DNA of 61,256 bases from Clostridiales bacterium UBA6386 (GTDB taxonomy: Bacteria; Bacillota; Clostridia; Oscillospirales; Oscillospiraceae). Each line of letters starts with the position of its first letter. The stretch's first letter is position 1. Of the stretch, positions 1-7,694 are shown one piece after another. Position numbers and translations under genes: made by a program. The stretch covers positions 16,582 through 77,837 of the forward strand of contig DJQM01000031.1 of assembly GCA_002437585.1 (NCBI GenBank), in the 5' to 3' direction. The notes beneath the pieces are model-generated. The model was not told the origin of the DNA, did not search any database, and was given only the letters and a program-made list of their open reading frames with translations.

Positions 1-30
1 CAGTGACATCGGTCACTGGTGTGGCAATGA
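1..30. repeat. Short interspersed palindromic repeat, cut by window edge
   Basis: The right half of the repeat family found throughout the window (core ACTGGTGTGGCAAT). It lies downstream of the transketolase terminator and codes for nothing. Confidence 0.6.
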
Positions 31-53
31 CATAGTTCCTTTCCGTCAAAAAA

Positions 54-78
54 GGGGTGCTGCCAATGGCAGCACCCC
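54..78 (-). terminator. Intrinsic terminator of the transketolase operon
   Basis: A perfect stem (GGGGTGCTGCC / GGCAGCACCCC) is followed on the minus strand by a run of T. It sits 15 bases beyond the stop of the transketolase C-terminal subunit. Confidence 0.9.
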
Positions 79-92
79 TCTTTCGTTTGTTG

Positions 93-1031
93 TTACTTGC
101 AGAGCTCCGCGGCCACTTCCACAACGTGCTCCGCGCTGAGGCCGAACTGCTTCAGCAGAGCTGCGGCGGGGCCGGAATGGCCGAACACATCGTTGACGCC
201 GATGCGGACAACCTTGGTGGGCAGCTTCTCGCTGAGCAGACCGCAGACCGCCTCGCCCAGGCCGCCGATAATGGAATGCTCCTCGCAGGTAATGACCTTG
301 CCGCACTTTTTGGCGGCGGAGAGCACCAGCTCTTCATCCAGGGGCTTGATGGTGGCCATGTTGATGACCATGGCGTTCACGCCCTTGGCGGCCAGCTCCT
401 GAGCCGCCACGATGGCTTCATAGACCATCAGGCCGTTGGCAATGATGGCAACGTCGGAGCCGTCGCGCAGAACCTCGCCCTTGCCGATCTGGAACTGGTA
501 GCCCTCCTCATGGAAGACGGGCACCGCCGCCCGGCCGAAGCGCATGTACACCGGACCGACATACGCATAGGCGGCCTTCACCATGGCCTTGGCTTCCACG
601 TCGTCGGCAGGGCTCATGACCACCATGCCGGGGATGGTGCGCATCAGGGCAAAATCCTCGCAGCACTGATGGCTGGCACCGTCCTCGCCCACGGAAATAC
701 CGCCGTGGGTAGCACCGATCTTCACGTTCAGGTGGGGATAGCCGATGGAGTTGCGCACCTGCTCGAAGGCTCGTCCGGCGGCAAACATGGCAAAGGAGGA
801 AGCAAAGGGAACCAGACCCGTGGTGGACATACCGGCGGCCACGCAGATCATATTCGCCTCGGCAATGCCGCAGTCAAAGTGACGGTCGGGGAAGGCCTTT
901 TTGAAAATACCGGTCTTGGTGGCACCGGCCAGGTCGGCGTCCAGAACCACCAGGTCTTCATGCCCGGCACCCAGTGCCGCCAGGGCGTTGCCGTAGCTGT
1001 CGCGGGTCGCAATTTTCTTTACGTCTGCCAT
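93..1031 (-). CDS. Transketolase, C-terminal (pyrimidine-binding) subunit
   Basis: A 312-residue protein covering the Pyr and C-terminal domains of a split transketolase. With the N-terminal subunit encoded just upstream it would transfer two-carbon ketol units between sugar phosphates in the cytoplasmic non-oxidative pentose phosphate pathway, using thiamine diphosphate. Family hallmarks seen are the start MADVKKIATRDSYGNAL, the segment DCGIAEANM holding the conserved Glu that activates the cofactor, and the HGGISVGEDGASHQ loop. The length is normal for split transketolases. The ATG is one base beyond the upstream gene's stop codon, so the two are translationally coupled. The function is well supported. 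A related ketol-transfer enzyme such as a DXP-synthase-like protein is less likely because both halves look like transketolase. Confidence 0.93.
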   Translation of the reverse strand: MADVKKIATRDSYGNALAALGAGHEDLVVLDADLAGATKTGIFKKAFPDRHFDCGIAEANMICVAAGMSTTGLVPFASSFAMFAAGRAFEQVRNSIGYPHLNVKIGATHGGISVGEDGASHQCCEDFALMRTIPGMVVMSPADDVEAKAMVKAAYAYVGPVYMRFGRAAVPVFHEEGYQFQIGKGEVLRDGSDVAIIANGLMVYEAIVAAQELAAKGVNAMVINMATIKPLDEELVLSAAKKCGKVITCEEHSIIGGLGEAVCGLLSEKLPTKVVRIGVNDVFGHSGPAAALLKQFGLSAEHVVEVAAELCK

Positions 1032-1032
1032 A

Positions 1033-1878
1033 TTACTTGCCCTCCAGTTCTGCCAGGATTGCCTTCAGCTCGCCCATGGCCTGCGCATACTCGGCATCGT
1101 TGGGTGCCTTGCCATGCCAGCCGGCCTGGTTCTCCATGAAGGACACGTCCTTGCCCTTCACCGTCTTCATAACGATGGCGGTGGGCTGACCCTTGGTTTC
1201 CCGGGCGGTGTTCAGCGCGGCCTCGATCTGGTCAAAGTCGTGGCCGTCGATGGCCGCCACCAGGAAGCCGAAGGCCTCCAGCTTGTCTACGATGGGATAG
1301 GGGCTCATCACGTCGGCGATGTTGCCGTCGATCTGCAGGCCGTTGTTGTCCACGATGACGCAGAAATTATCCAGCTTATAGTGGGCGGCGAACATGCAGG
1401 CCTCCCAGACCTGACCCTCCTGAATCTCGCCGTCGCCCAGCAGGGTGTAGACCCGGTTGGGCTTTCCCTGGTGCTTGAAGCCCAGAGCCATACCGGCGGC
1501 GCAGGAAATGCCCTGACCCAGAGAGCCGGTGGACATGTCCACACCGGGGACGGTGTTCATATTGGGGTGACCCTGGAGATAGGAATCAATGTGCCGCAGG
1601 GTGGGCAGATCCTCCACCGGGAAAAAGCCCCGCAGTGCCAGGGTGGCGTACAGCCCCGGCGCGGTGTGGCCCTTGCTCAGCACAAAGCGATCCCGACCCT
1701 CCCACTTGGGATTCCTGGGATCTACGTTCATTTCCCTGAAATACAGATAGGTGAACATATCCGCTGCGGACAGGCTGCCGCCGGGATGACCGGATTTGGC
1801 ACCGTGGGTGGCTTCGATGATGCCCATGCGTACCTTGCAGGCGGTCATCTGCAATTGCTTTTTTTCATTGGGGGTCAA
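1033..1878 (-). CDS. Transketolase, N-terminal (diphosphate-binding) subunit
   Basis: A 281-residue protein with the thiamine-diphosphate domain of transketolase: GAKSGHPGGSLSAAD near the N-terminus, SKGHTAPGLYA, and the cofactor/Mg motif GDGEIQEGQVWEA followed by NNG. I chose the TTG at 1878, which gives MTPNEKKQLQMTACKV. It is preceded by GAGGAAG at a usable distance and matches where family members begin. The frame stays open for another 80 codons to an ATG at 2118, but that extension is basic, low-complexity and unlike the family, so it is probably untranslated leader. First gene of a two-gene operon with the C-terminal subunit. Confidence 0.92.
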   Translation of the reverse strand: MTPNEKKQLQMTACKVRMGIIEATHGAKSGHPGGSLSAADMFTYLYFREMNVDPRNPKWEGRDRFVLSKGHTAPGLYATLALRGFFPVEDLPTLRHIDSYLQGHPNMNTVPGVDMSTGSLGQGISCAAGMALGFKHQGKPNRVYTLLGDGEIQEGQVWEACMFAAHYKLDNFCVIVDNNGLQIDGNIADVMSPYPIVDKLEAFGFLVAAIDGHDFDQIEAALNTARETKGQPTAIVMKTVKGKDVSFMENQAGWHGKAPNDAEYAQAMGELKAILAELEGK

Positions 1879-2138
1879 CGCAATCACTTCCTCATTTTTA
1901 TTCTTTTTTGAAAAACTCCGGCCGCGTCTTCGGAAAACCTCAGAAGATGCGGGTTCAGAGCATTCTCTACAGACTGGACGGGCAGCAGGAAACGCCGCCC
2001 CGGCCGATTCTGGAAAGGGGAAACGCTTTTCGGTCTGACGCCGGAAACCGGCATCCGTTTTTCTCCTTTTCCGCGTTTTTACCGCAATATTACGGAGAGC
2101 ATCCTGCGATGGCGGCATATTCCCGGAAAGCCCTTTGT
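1879..2138 (-). other. Long 5' leader of the transketolase operon
   Basis: About 250 bases separate the predicted transcription start (near 2132) from the TTG start codon. The stretch is GC-rich and contains short inverted repeats (for example GATGCCGG / CCGGCGTC), but I match it to no riboswitch class. It has no stop codon in the frame of the downstream gene. Confidence 0.45.
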
Positions 2139-2167
2139 ATTATAGCACTGTTTTCTCGATTTTGCAA
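2139..2167 (-). promoter_or_regulatory. Promoter of the transketolase operon
   Basis: On the minus strand TTGCAA, a 17-base spacer and TATAAT form a near-consensus sigma-A promoter. Confidence 0.75.
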
Positions 2168-2235
2168 ACGGTCAGCTGCCGTCCGGATAAAAAATCCGAG
2201 ATTTTTTCTGCCGACCGGCAAATTCCGGGGTTCCG

Positions 2236-3588
2236 TCATTTCGCGTACTGGCGGCAGAAGGTGTGGTTTCCGATGGTACCCCAGACATTCTTGTTCACGG
2301 CTCCCGTGGAGAAGAACACCACATCCTTGTCGAGGACATACGGCCCCTTCCAGGCTCGGCGCACGGCCTCGTACTGAACGTGGGTGGGCTTGGCTCGGTA
2401 AAGCTGGCTGGCCGCCCGGAACTGATCCGGAGCCTTGATGACCCCGGAGACCGTGCTGGGGAAGTTGGAGGCCGCCACCCGGTTGAGGATCACCTCCGCC
2501 ACGGCCTGCTGCCCCTCGAAGGGTTCCCCGTCGGCTTCGGCGTAGACGAGCTTGGCAAGCATTTCCACATCCGCGTCGCTGAGGCTCAGGTCGGGATACC
2601 GGCATTCCACCTCCTCGCTGCTGGGGTCGATGTAGAGGAAGGGATCGTCCGGAACCTGAGCCGGGTCGTAGATCCAGGCGCCGCTGTAGCAGCTGATGAT
2701 GACGCCCTCCCGGAAGCCATCCTGGAAGCCCGTCTTCAGGTTCCATTTTTCGTAGTTATTTTTATTGGGGTCGTTCACCGTCACCAGCCCCGCGTCATTG
2801 ATGCCCGTGAGGACAATGAAATGCTGGCCGGTGGTGAAGCCGGACTTGGAATTGACCATGGCGATGACCACCTTGCCCTCCTTCAGGGCTTGCAGAGCCA
2901 CCCGCACATTCAGCGCCCGCTGCCAGGGCAGCTGCAAGGTATCGGACATATATTCCAGCAGCTGGATCTGGTTGCCGGTGTAGCTGGAGAACCAGTGAGC
3001 CAGGGTGTCCGGGCGGTAGTCGTAGCCCGTTAAGTAAGTCGCCACCATAGCCATGCTGGTCACGCCGCTGCCGTAGTCGGCGAAGCTTCCCTGGCCGAAG
3101 CGGATATCCGGATAGTCCGTCTCATAATAATTGGGAACCGTGTCGTATGCTTTCCGATCCTTGGTGGGGATCACCAGCTCCGGCTCGGTCGTCATGGGAA
3201 GGGTTTCCCCGGTGGTCTCCGGGACGGTCTCTGCCAGCGGCTTCACCGTCTCCTGGGGTTTGGTTTCCTGAGGCTTGGTTTCCTGGGGCTTGGTCTCCGG
3301 AGTCGTGGCGGGGACGGTCTGCGCCGTGGTGACCGGAACGGTTTCTTCGGAGGCTTCCGTGGGAACCTGCGTGGTTTCAGCAGCGGTGGTTTCCGGGGGC
3401 AGAGTGACAGGCGGAGCCTCCGTCTCCGGCTGGGTGTCCAGGGCGGCATAGTACACCGTTTCCGCACTGCCGTACATATGCCGGTTCCGGGGCAGTGCCC
3501 GGAGGAACAGCTTCAAAAAGCCGCCTGTTACCAGGCAGAGCAAAACGCCCGCCCCCAGCAAAACCAGAATTTTCGTCCTTCTTTTCAC
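2236..3588 (-). CDS. Membrane-anchored C39-like domain plus SleB-type cell wall hydrolase
   Basis: A 450-residue surface protein. Residues 7-30 are one hydrophobic anchor or uncleaved signal. Residues 51-140 are a Thr/Pro/Glu-rich stalk with repeated ETKPQ units. Residues 150-305 resemble the C39-type cysteine peptidase fold (papain-like), and residues 335-450 match the SleB/CwlJ Hydrolase_2 domain (LAKLVYAEADGEPFEGQQAV, then AEVILNR), which cleaves peptidoglycan. In the C39 part the usual Gly-Cys-Gly-Pro-Thr is Gly-Ser-Gly-Val-Thr (Ser174), while the His of GQHFIVL (256) and Asp of VNDP (273) remain, so peptidase activity is doubtful. The start is GTG with GGAG seven bases upstream. It has its own promoter and is divergent from the tail-like gene at 3774. 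SleB-like function is well supported; the substrate of the middle domain is unknown. Confidence 0.85.
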   Translation of the reverse strand: MKRRTKILVLLGAGVLLCLVTGGFLKLFLRALPRNRHMYGSAETVYYAALDTQPETEAPPVTLPPETTAAETTQVPTEASEETVPVTTAQTVPATTPETKPQETKPQETKPQETVKPLAETVPETTGETLPMTTEPELVIPTKDRKAYDTVPNYYETDYPDIRFGQGSFADYGSGVTSMAMVATYLTGYDYRPDTLAHWFSSYTGNQIQLLEYMSDTLQLPWQRALNVRVALQALKEGKVVIAMVNSKSGFTTGQHFIVLTGINDAGLVTVNDPNKNNYEKWNLKTGFQDGFREGVIISCYSGAWIYDPAQVPDDPFLYIDPSSEEVECRYPDLSLSDADVEMLAKLVYAEADGEPFEGQQAVAEVILNRVAASNFPSTVSGVIKAPDQFRAASQLYRAKPTHVQYEAVRRAWKGPYVLDKDVVFFSTGAVNKNVWGTIGNHTFCRQYAK

Positions 3589-3654
3589 GGTGGGTCTCCT
3601 TTATCTGTCCCGCGCCCTTTTGGATAGGGCGTACCATCACTTATACCACCAAAA

Positions 3655-3683
3655 ATTATACCAGTCTCCTGAGGGAACGTCAA
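3655..3683 (-). promoter_or_regulatory. Promoter of the cell wall hydrolase gene
   Basis: TTGACG, a 17-base spacer and TATAAT on the minus strand, about 65 bases upstream of the GTG start. Confidence 0.8.
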
Positions 3684-3712
3684 CGGTTTCCTTCCTCTAT
3701 TTTTTTCACGAC

Positions 3713-3731
3713 AGCGGGAGACGTCTCCGCT
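3713..3731. promoter_or_regulatory. Near-perfect palindrome between divergent genes
   Basis: AGCGGGAGACGTCTCCGCT is an almost perfect dyad abutting a possible TAAAAT -10 for the plus-strand gene at 3774. Its position fits an operator, but no regulator is identified and no good -35 is visible. Confidence 0.35.
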
Positions 3732-3773
3732 AAAATGATTCCCGAACCCAATCTTTTTTTCAGGAGGTAATTT

Positions 3774-4970
3774 ATGGAGGTACAAACCCAGATTCAGGCG
3801 GATCTGCAGATCCCGGAGGGCACTGCGGTGCCCGTAATGCAGCACGATGGGCTCACCCGTCGGCTGCTGGTCACCCTGCTGTCCGGCGGGGAAAGCTGGC
3901 AGCCCCCGGAAGGGGTCACGGCGGCGGTGGGCTATGAAAGGCCCGACCGCGTCCGGGGACTCTATGACCGGATGCCGGACGGAACCGATGCCGTTTCTCT
4001 GGAGGGGAACCTGGCTTCGGTTCTGCTGCCGCCCCGGATGCTCAGCGCCCCGGGCACCGTTCTGGCCTGTCTGGTATTCCGGGACGAACGCCAGAATCAG
4101 CTGACCACCTTCCCATTCCGGCTGCTGGTGCAGGTGAACCCGGCTGCCCAGGCACCGGACGAGGAGGCTCAGGATCGGCTGAAATGGCTGGAGGACAAGC
4201 TGGAGGAATATCTGACCGAGGCCAGGGAAAGCGGCCGGTTCACCGGGCAGACCGGCCCCGCGCCGAAGCTTCTGGGGCAGGAAGTGGCCTTCCAGGTAAG
4301 CTCCGACTACCGGGCAATCCCTACGGGCGCCTGGCAATCCCAGGTTCCCTTCCCCAGTTCCAGAACCTACGTCTGGAGCCGCACCGTGGCGCACTACGAT
4401 TCCGGGGATGTGGTGACCTACAGCGTCAGCCGGAACGGTGCCGATGGACTTGGCTCCGTGTCCAGCGTCTGCGGAGTTGCCGCCAACGATCAGGGGAACG
4501 TTGCCCTGACGGCGGCGGATGTGGGCGCGCTGGCCTGCGTCGGCGGAGCCATCGAGGGGGATATCCAGATGCGCGGCGGCCGAATCACCGGTCTGGCCGA
4601 GCCGGAGGCGGCCGCGGATGCGGCCACCCGTGCCTTTTCCGAAGCCCAGGCCGCTGCGGCTCTGGAAAAAGCCAGAGCCTATACCGATGACTTCGCAGAA
4701 ACCAAGGCCGTTTCCTTCCTGCTGACCCCCGCCAGCTGGAAGGAGAGTACCGCTCCTTACACCCAGACGATCACCATTTCCGGCCTGGAGGCAGGCCAGC
4801 GGCTGATGGTCTATCCGGTTTACGGCACCGATCAGAGCGGAAATCTGGCCATCCGGGAGGCGGCGAATCTCGTGAGCTTTGCCAAGCGGACGGATACGGC
4901 TCTGGTATTCACCTGCCTGGAGGAAAAGCCCGGCACAGCCATTCCCGTCACCGTGGAGATCTATCGGTAA
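3774..4970 (+). CDS. Phage baseplate/tail-fibre-like protein (BppU-like N-terminus)
   Basis: A 398-residue protein with no signal peptide. Residues 1-125 form a beta-rich region like the N-terminal domain of phage upper baseplate proteins (BppU family): a start of the MEVQTQIQADL type and alternating beta segments ending in FPFRLLVQVN. Residues 135-160 are a charged helix (DEEAQDRLKWLEDKLEEYL). Residues 230-300 contain the tail-fibre phrase LTAADVGAL and GGRITGLAEP, common where fibres attach. The C-terminal 90 residues are another beta domain. AGGAGG lies seven bases before the ATG. It stands alone between housekeeping genes, 4 kb from the head module. It may be a domesticated tail or adhesin part; the exact role is unknown. 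Confidence 0.6.
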   Translation: MEVQTQIQADLQIPEGTAVPVMQHDGLTRRLLVTLLSGGESWQPPEGVTAAVGYERPDRVRGLYDRMPDGTDAVSLEGNLASVLLPPRMLSAPGTVLACLVFRDERQNQLTTFPFRLLVQVNPAAQAPDEEAQDRLKWLEDKLEEYLTEARESGRFTGQTGPAPKLLGQEVAFQVSSDYRAIPTGAWQSQVPFPSSRTYVWSRTVAHYDSGDVVTYSVSRNGADGLGSVSSVCGVAANDQGNVALTAADVGALACVGGAIEGDIQMRGGRITGLAEPEAAADAATRAFSEAQAAAALEKARAYTDDFAETKAVSFLLTPASWKESTAPYTQTITISGLEAGQRLMVYPVYGTDQSGNLAIREAANLVSFAKRTDTALVFTCLEEKPGTAIPVTVEIYR

Positions 4971-4992
4971 ATCCGCGGAATTCTCGGAAACG

Positions 4993-5020
4993 GCCGCACC
5001 GGCGTACACGCCGGTGCGGC
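4993..5020 (+). terminator. Strong hairpin downstream of the tail-like gene
   Basis: GCCGCACCGGCG / CGCCGGTGCGGC stem 22 bases past the stop codon. The T tract after it is weak, so termination is likely but not certain. Confidence 0.6.
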
Positions 5021-5169
5021 GGGCATTCTTCGATTGCCGTACCTGTCTGCCCGGATGCCTGATCCTGTACATCACCACAAAAATCACTTGTTAAAATTGT
5101 GTGTTTTGCACAGGAACTCATGTGTCCTCAGCAGGAATCACTCTATTTTGCATTTTGACGAAAAAAGAA

Positions 5170-5198
5170 TTGCATTCGTCGCTCCTTTCGTGTATAAT
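5170..5198 (+). promoter_or_regulatory. Promoter of the EF-G-like gene
   Basis: TTGCAT, a 17-base spacer and TATAAT, 78 bases before the ATG. Confidence 0.75.
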
Positions 5199-5275
5199 GT
5201 CTGTATTGCGGTGCCAGGCACCCAAGCAAAGTCGAGCGGAAGATAAGTCTTCCCGAAAGGAGTTTTTAGACCACT

Positions 5276-7336
5276 ATGTATACTGTTAACTCGATCCGTA
5301 ACATCTGCCTGCTGGGTCACAGCGGCAGCGGCAAAACCGCCCTGGCGGAAAGCTTACTGTACATGACCGGTGCCATCGACCGGATCGGCAAGAATGCCGA
5401 CGGCAACACCGTTTGCGACTATGATCCGGAGGAAATCAAGCGTCACATTTCCATCTCCACCTCCGTGGTGCCTCTGGAATATAAGAACATCCGCATCAAC
5501 CTGCTGGATACCCCCGGTGCCTTTGACTTCTCCGGTGCCGTGATGGAGGCTCTCCGGGCCGCCGATGCCGCGATTCTCGTTTGCTCTGCCAAGGACGGCA
5601 TCACCGTGGGCTTTGAGAAGGCATGGAAGTACTGCGAGGAGCGGAACATGCCCCGGTTCGTCTACATCTCCAAGGTAGACGAGGATCACTCCGACTACAA
5701 CGCCACCTTCGAGGCTCTGCGAGCCAAGTACGGCAACAAGATCGCCCCTGTGGTGGTTCCCATCTGGGACGGCTCCCACCGGGTCACCGGCATCATCGAT
5801 GTGCTCAACAAGCGTGCCTACGAAATGCGGAACCTGAAGCGGGTGGAAATTGAGGTTCCCGCGGACAAGGTTCCCGTCATTGAGGAGTTCAACGACGCGC
5901 TGAAGGAGGCCGTTGCCGAAACCGACGAGGCTCTGATGGATCGGTTCTTCGAGGGCGATGAGTTCACCTACCGGGAAACGCTGGACGGCCTGCACAAGGG
6001 TGTGGAGGAGCTGAGCCTGTTCCCCGTGCTCTGCGGCTCCGGTGTCACCTGTCTGGGCAGCCTGATGCTCATGGATCACATCATCGACCTGCTTCCCAAC
6101 CCCGCTGAGGGCAACTATCACAAGGCCACCACTGCCGATGGCGAAACCGAGGAATTTGTGGTCTCCCCCGGCGGCGTGCCCTGCGCTTTCGTGTGGAAGA
6201 CCGTCTCCGACCAGTATGGCAAGTACTCCTACATCAAGGTTCTGTCCGGTGAGATCACCCCGGATACGGTTCTTGTCAACGCCCGCACCGGCGACACCGA
6301 GAAGCTGGGTCGGCTGTACACCATGTGCGGCAAGAAGGCCACCGAGGTCAAGGCTCTGGGCTGCGGCGACATCGGTGCCATCGGCAAGATGGATCGGGTC
6401 AAGACCGGCGACACCCTGTGCGACCCCCGGAAGGTGGTCTCCCTGAAGCAGATTCCCTACGCCCCCGCCTGCTATTCCATGGCCATTGCCCCCAAGACCA
6501 AGGGTCAGGAGGACAAGGTAGGCGCAGGTCTGAACCGGCTGAACGAGGAGGATCCCTCCTTCCATCTGGTGAACAACGCCGAGACCAAGCAGCTGGTGCT
6601 GTCCGGCCTGGGCGATCAGCAGCTGGACGTGCTGGTCTCCAAGCTGAAGACCCGGTTCGGCGTGGACGCGGTGCTCCTGCCCGCCAAGGTCGCCTACCGG
6701 GAGAAGATCAAGAAGACCGTTCAGGCTCATGGCCGTCACAAGAAGCAGACCGGCGGCTCCGGCCAGTTCGGCGACGTGTGGATCCGCTTTGAGCCTCAGG
6801 ACGAGCAGGACGGCCTGATTTTCGCTGAGGAGGTCTTCGGCGGCAGCGTGCCCCGGAACTTCTACCCCGCGGTGGAAAAGGGTCTCCAGGACGCGGTTCA
6901 GAAGGGTCCCCTGGCGGGCTATCCCCTGGTGGGTCTGAAGGCCGTGCTGTACGACGGCTCCTACCATCCCGTGGACTCCAACGAAATGGCCTTCAAGATG
7001 GCCGCCATCCTTGCCTACAAGGAAGCCATGCCCAACGCCAACCCCACCATTCTGGAGCCCATCGGCGCGCTGGCCGTCACCGTGCCGGAAGCCTATGTGG
7101 GCGATGTAATGGGCGATCTGAGCAAGCGTCGGGGTCGTCCCATGGGCATGACCCCCGATCACGAGGGCAACACCGTCATCGAGGCGGAGGTACCCATGGC
7201 CGAGATGGGCAGCTACACCATCGACCTGCGGGCCATGACCCAGGCTCGGGGCAGCTTTACTCTGGACTTCGTCCGCTATGAGGAAGTGCCCAAGGCAAAT
7301 CAGGCCAAGATCATCGCCGACGCCAAGGAAGAGTAA
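5276..7336 (+). CDS. Elongation factor G-like GTPase (EF-G2 type)
   Basis: A 686-residue translation GTPase with the EF-G domain order: G domain (P-loop GHSGSGKT at 14-21; G3 DTPGAFDFSG; the usual NKxD is SKVD), domain II, and the C-terminal domains with GGSGQFGDVWIRFEP and the closing RRGRPMGMTP segment. It belongs to the divergent EF-G2 / EF-G-like group that coexists with canonical FusA, not to TypA (encoded at 29487). Its cellular role is unsettled in the family; a part in translocation, recycling or ribosome rescue is only inferred. AAGGAG lies upstream of the ATG, and the gene has its own promoter and terminator, so it is monocistronic. Confidence 0.88.
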   Translation: MYTVNSIRNICLLGHSGSGKTALAESLLYMTGAIDRIGKNADGNTVCDYDPEEIKRHISISTSVVPLEYKNIRINLLDTPGAFDFSGAVMEALRAADAAILVCSAKDGITVGFEKAWKYCEERNMPRFVYISKVDEDHSDYNATFEALRAKYGNKIAPVVVPIWDGSHRVTGIIDVLNKRAYEMRNLKRVEIEVPADKVPVIEEFNDALKEAVAETDEALMDRFFEGDEFTYRETLDGLHKGVEELSLFPVLCGSGVTCLGSLMLMDHIIDLLPNPAEGNYHKATTADGETEEFVVSPGGVPCAFVWKTVSDQYGKYSYIKVLSGEITPDTVLVNARTGDTEKLGRLYTMCGKKATEVKALGCGDIGAIGKMDRVKTGDTLCDPRKVVSLKQIPYAPACYSMAIAPKTKGQEDKVGAGLNRLNEEDPSFHLVNNAETKQLVLSGLGDQQLDVLVSKLKTRFGVDAVLLPAKVAYREKIKKTVQAHGRHKKQTGGSGQFGDVWIRFEPQDEQDGLIFAEEVFGGSVPRNFYPAVEKGLQDAVQKGPLAGYPLVGLKAVLYDGSYHPVDSNEMAFKMAAILAYKEAMPNANPTILEPIGALAVTVPEAYVGDVMGDLSKRRGRPMGMTPDHEGNTVIEAEVPMAEMGSYTIDLRAMTQARGSFTLDFVRYEEVPKANQAKIIADAKEE

Positions 7337-7348
7337 TTTTTGCGAAAC

Positions 7349-7376
7349 GCCAGCCGTGGGAACTCCCGCGGCTGGC
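7349..7376 (+). terminator. Terminator of the EF-G-like gene
   Basis: Stem GCCAGCCGTGGG / CCCGCGGCTGGC followed by ATTTT, 12 bases past the stop. Confidence 0.85.
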
Positions 7377-7471
7377 ATTTTGCTGTCAGTGAATAAAGAA
7401 TAGTGAAGCGTGAATAGTTGCTGTGTCCCTTCGGGACAATCAAGTGATTGGCACACTATCGTATAACGCAT

Positions 7472-7510
7472 GTCATTGCGAACCAGTCCGCAGACTGGTG
7501 TGGCAATCCC
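7472..7510. repeat. Interspersed palindromic repeat, short form
   Basis: GTCATTGCGAACCAGT, a short loop, then ACTGGTGTGGCAATCC. The intergenic stretch 7337-7694 holds only terminators and repeats. Confidence 0.85.
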
Positions 7511-7541
7511 CCGGTACTTCCGAGAGCCTTCAATAGAATCA

Positions 7542-7613
7542 GTAGGGGCCGATGCCCACATCGGCCCTTGTCATCAGAAATACCGGCGGGCCGATGAGGG
7601 CATCGGCCCCTAC
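7542..7613. repeat. Second palindromic repeat family (GTAGGGGCCGATGCCC)
   Basis: GTAGGGGCCGATGCCC at the left is mirrored by GGGCATCGGCCCCTAC at the right. Related copies lie at 35909 and 47073. Confidence 0.8.
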
Positions 7614-7642
7614 AACCGTTTTCTTCCAAGCCACACAAAAAA

Positions 7643-7674
7643 ATTCCCCGGAATGCTCTCGCGTTCCGGGGAAT
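7643..7674 (-). terminator. Terminator of ilvE
   Basis: ATTCCCCGGAA / TTCCGGGGAAT stem followed on the minus strand by seven T, 20 bases after the ilvE stop. Confidence 0.9.
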
Positions 7675-7694
7675 CGTCATATTCTCGTACCCGC

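Noticed and set aside
1879..2118. N-terminal extension of the transketolase subunit from an ATG at 2118
   Set aside because: The extra residues are basic and unlike transketolases, and the TTG at 1878 has a better ribosome binding site. Kept only as a low-interest note.
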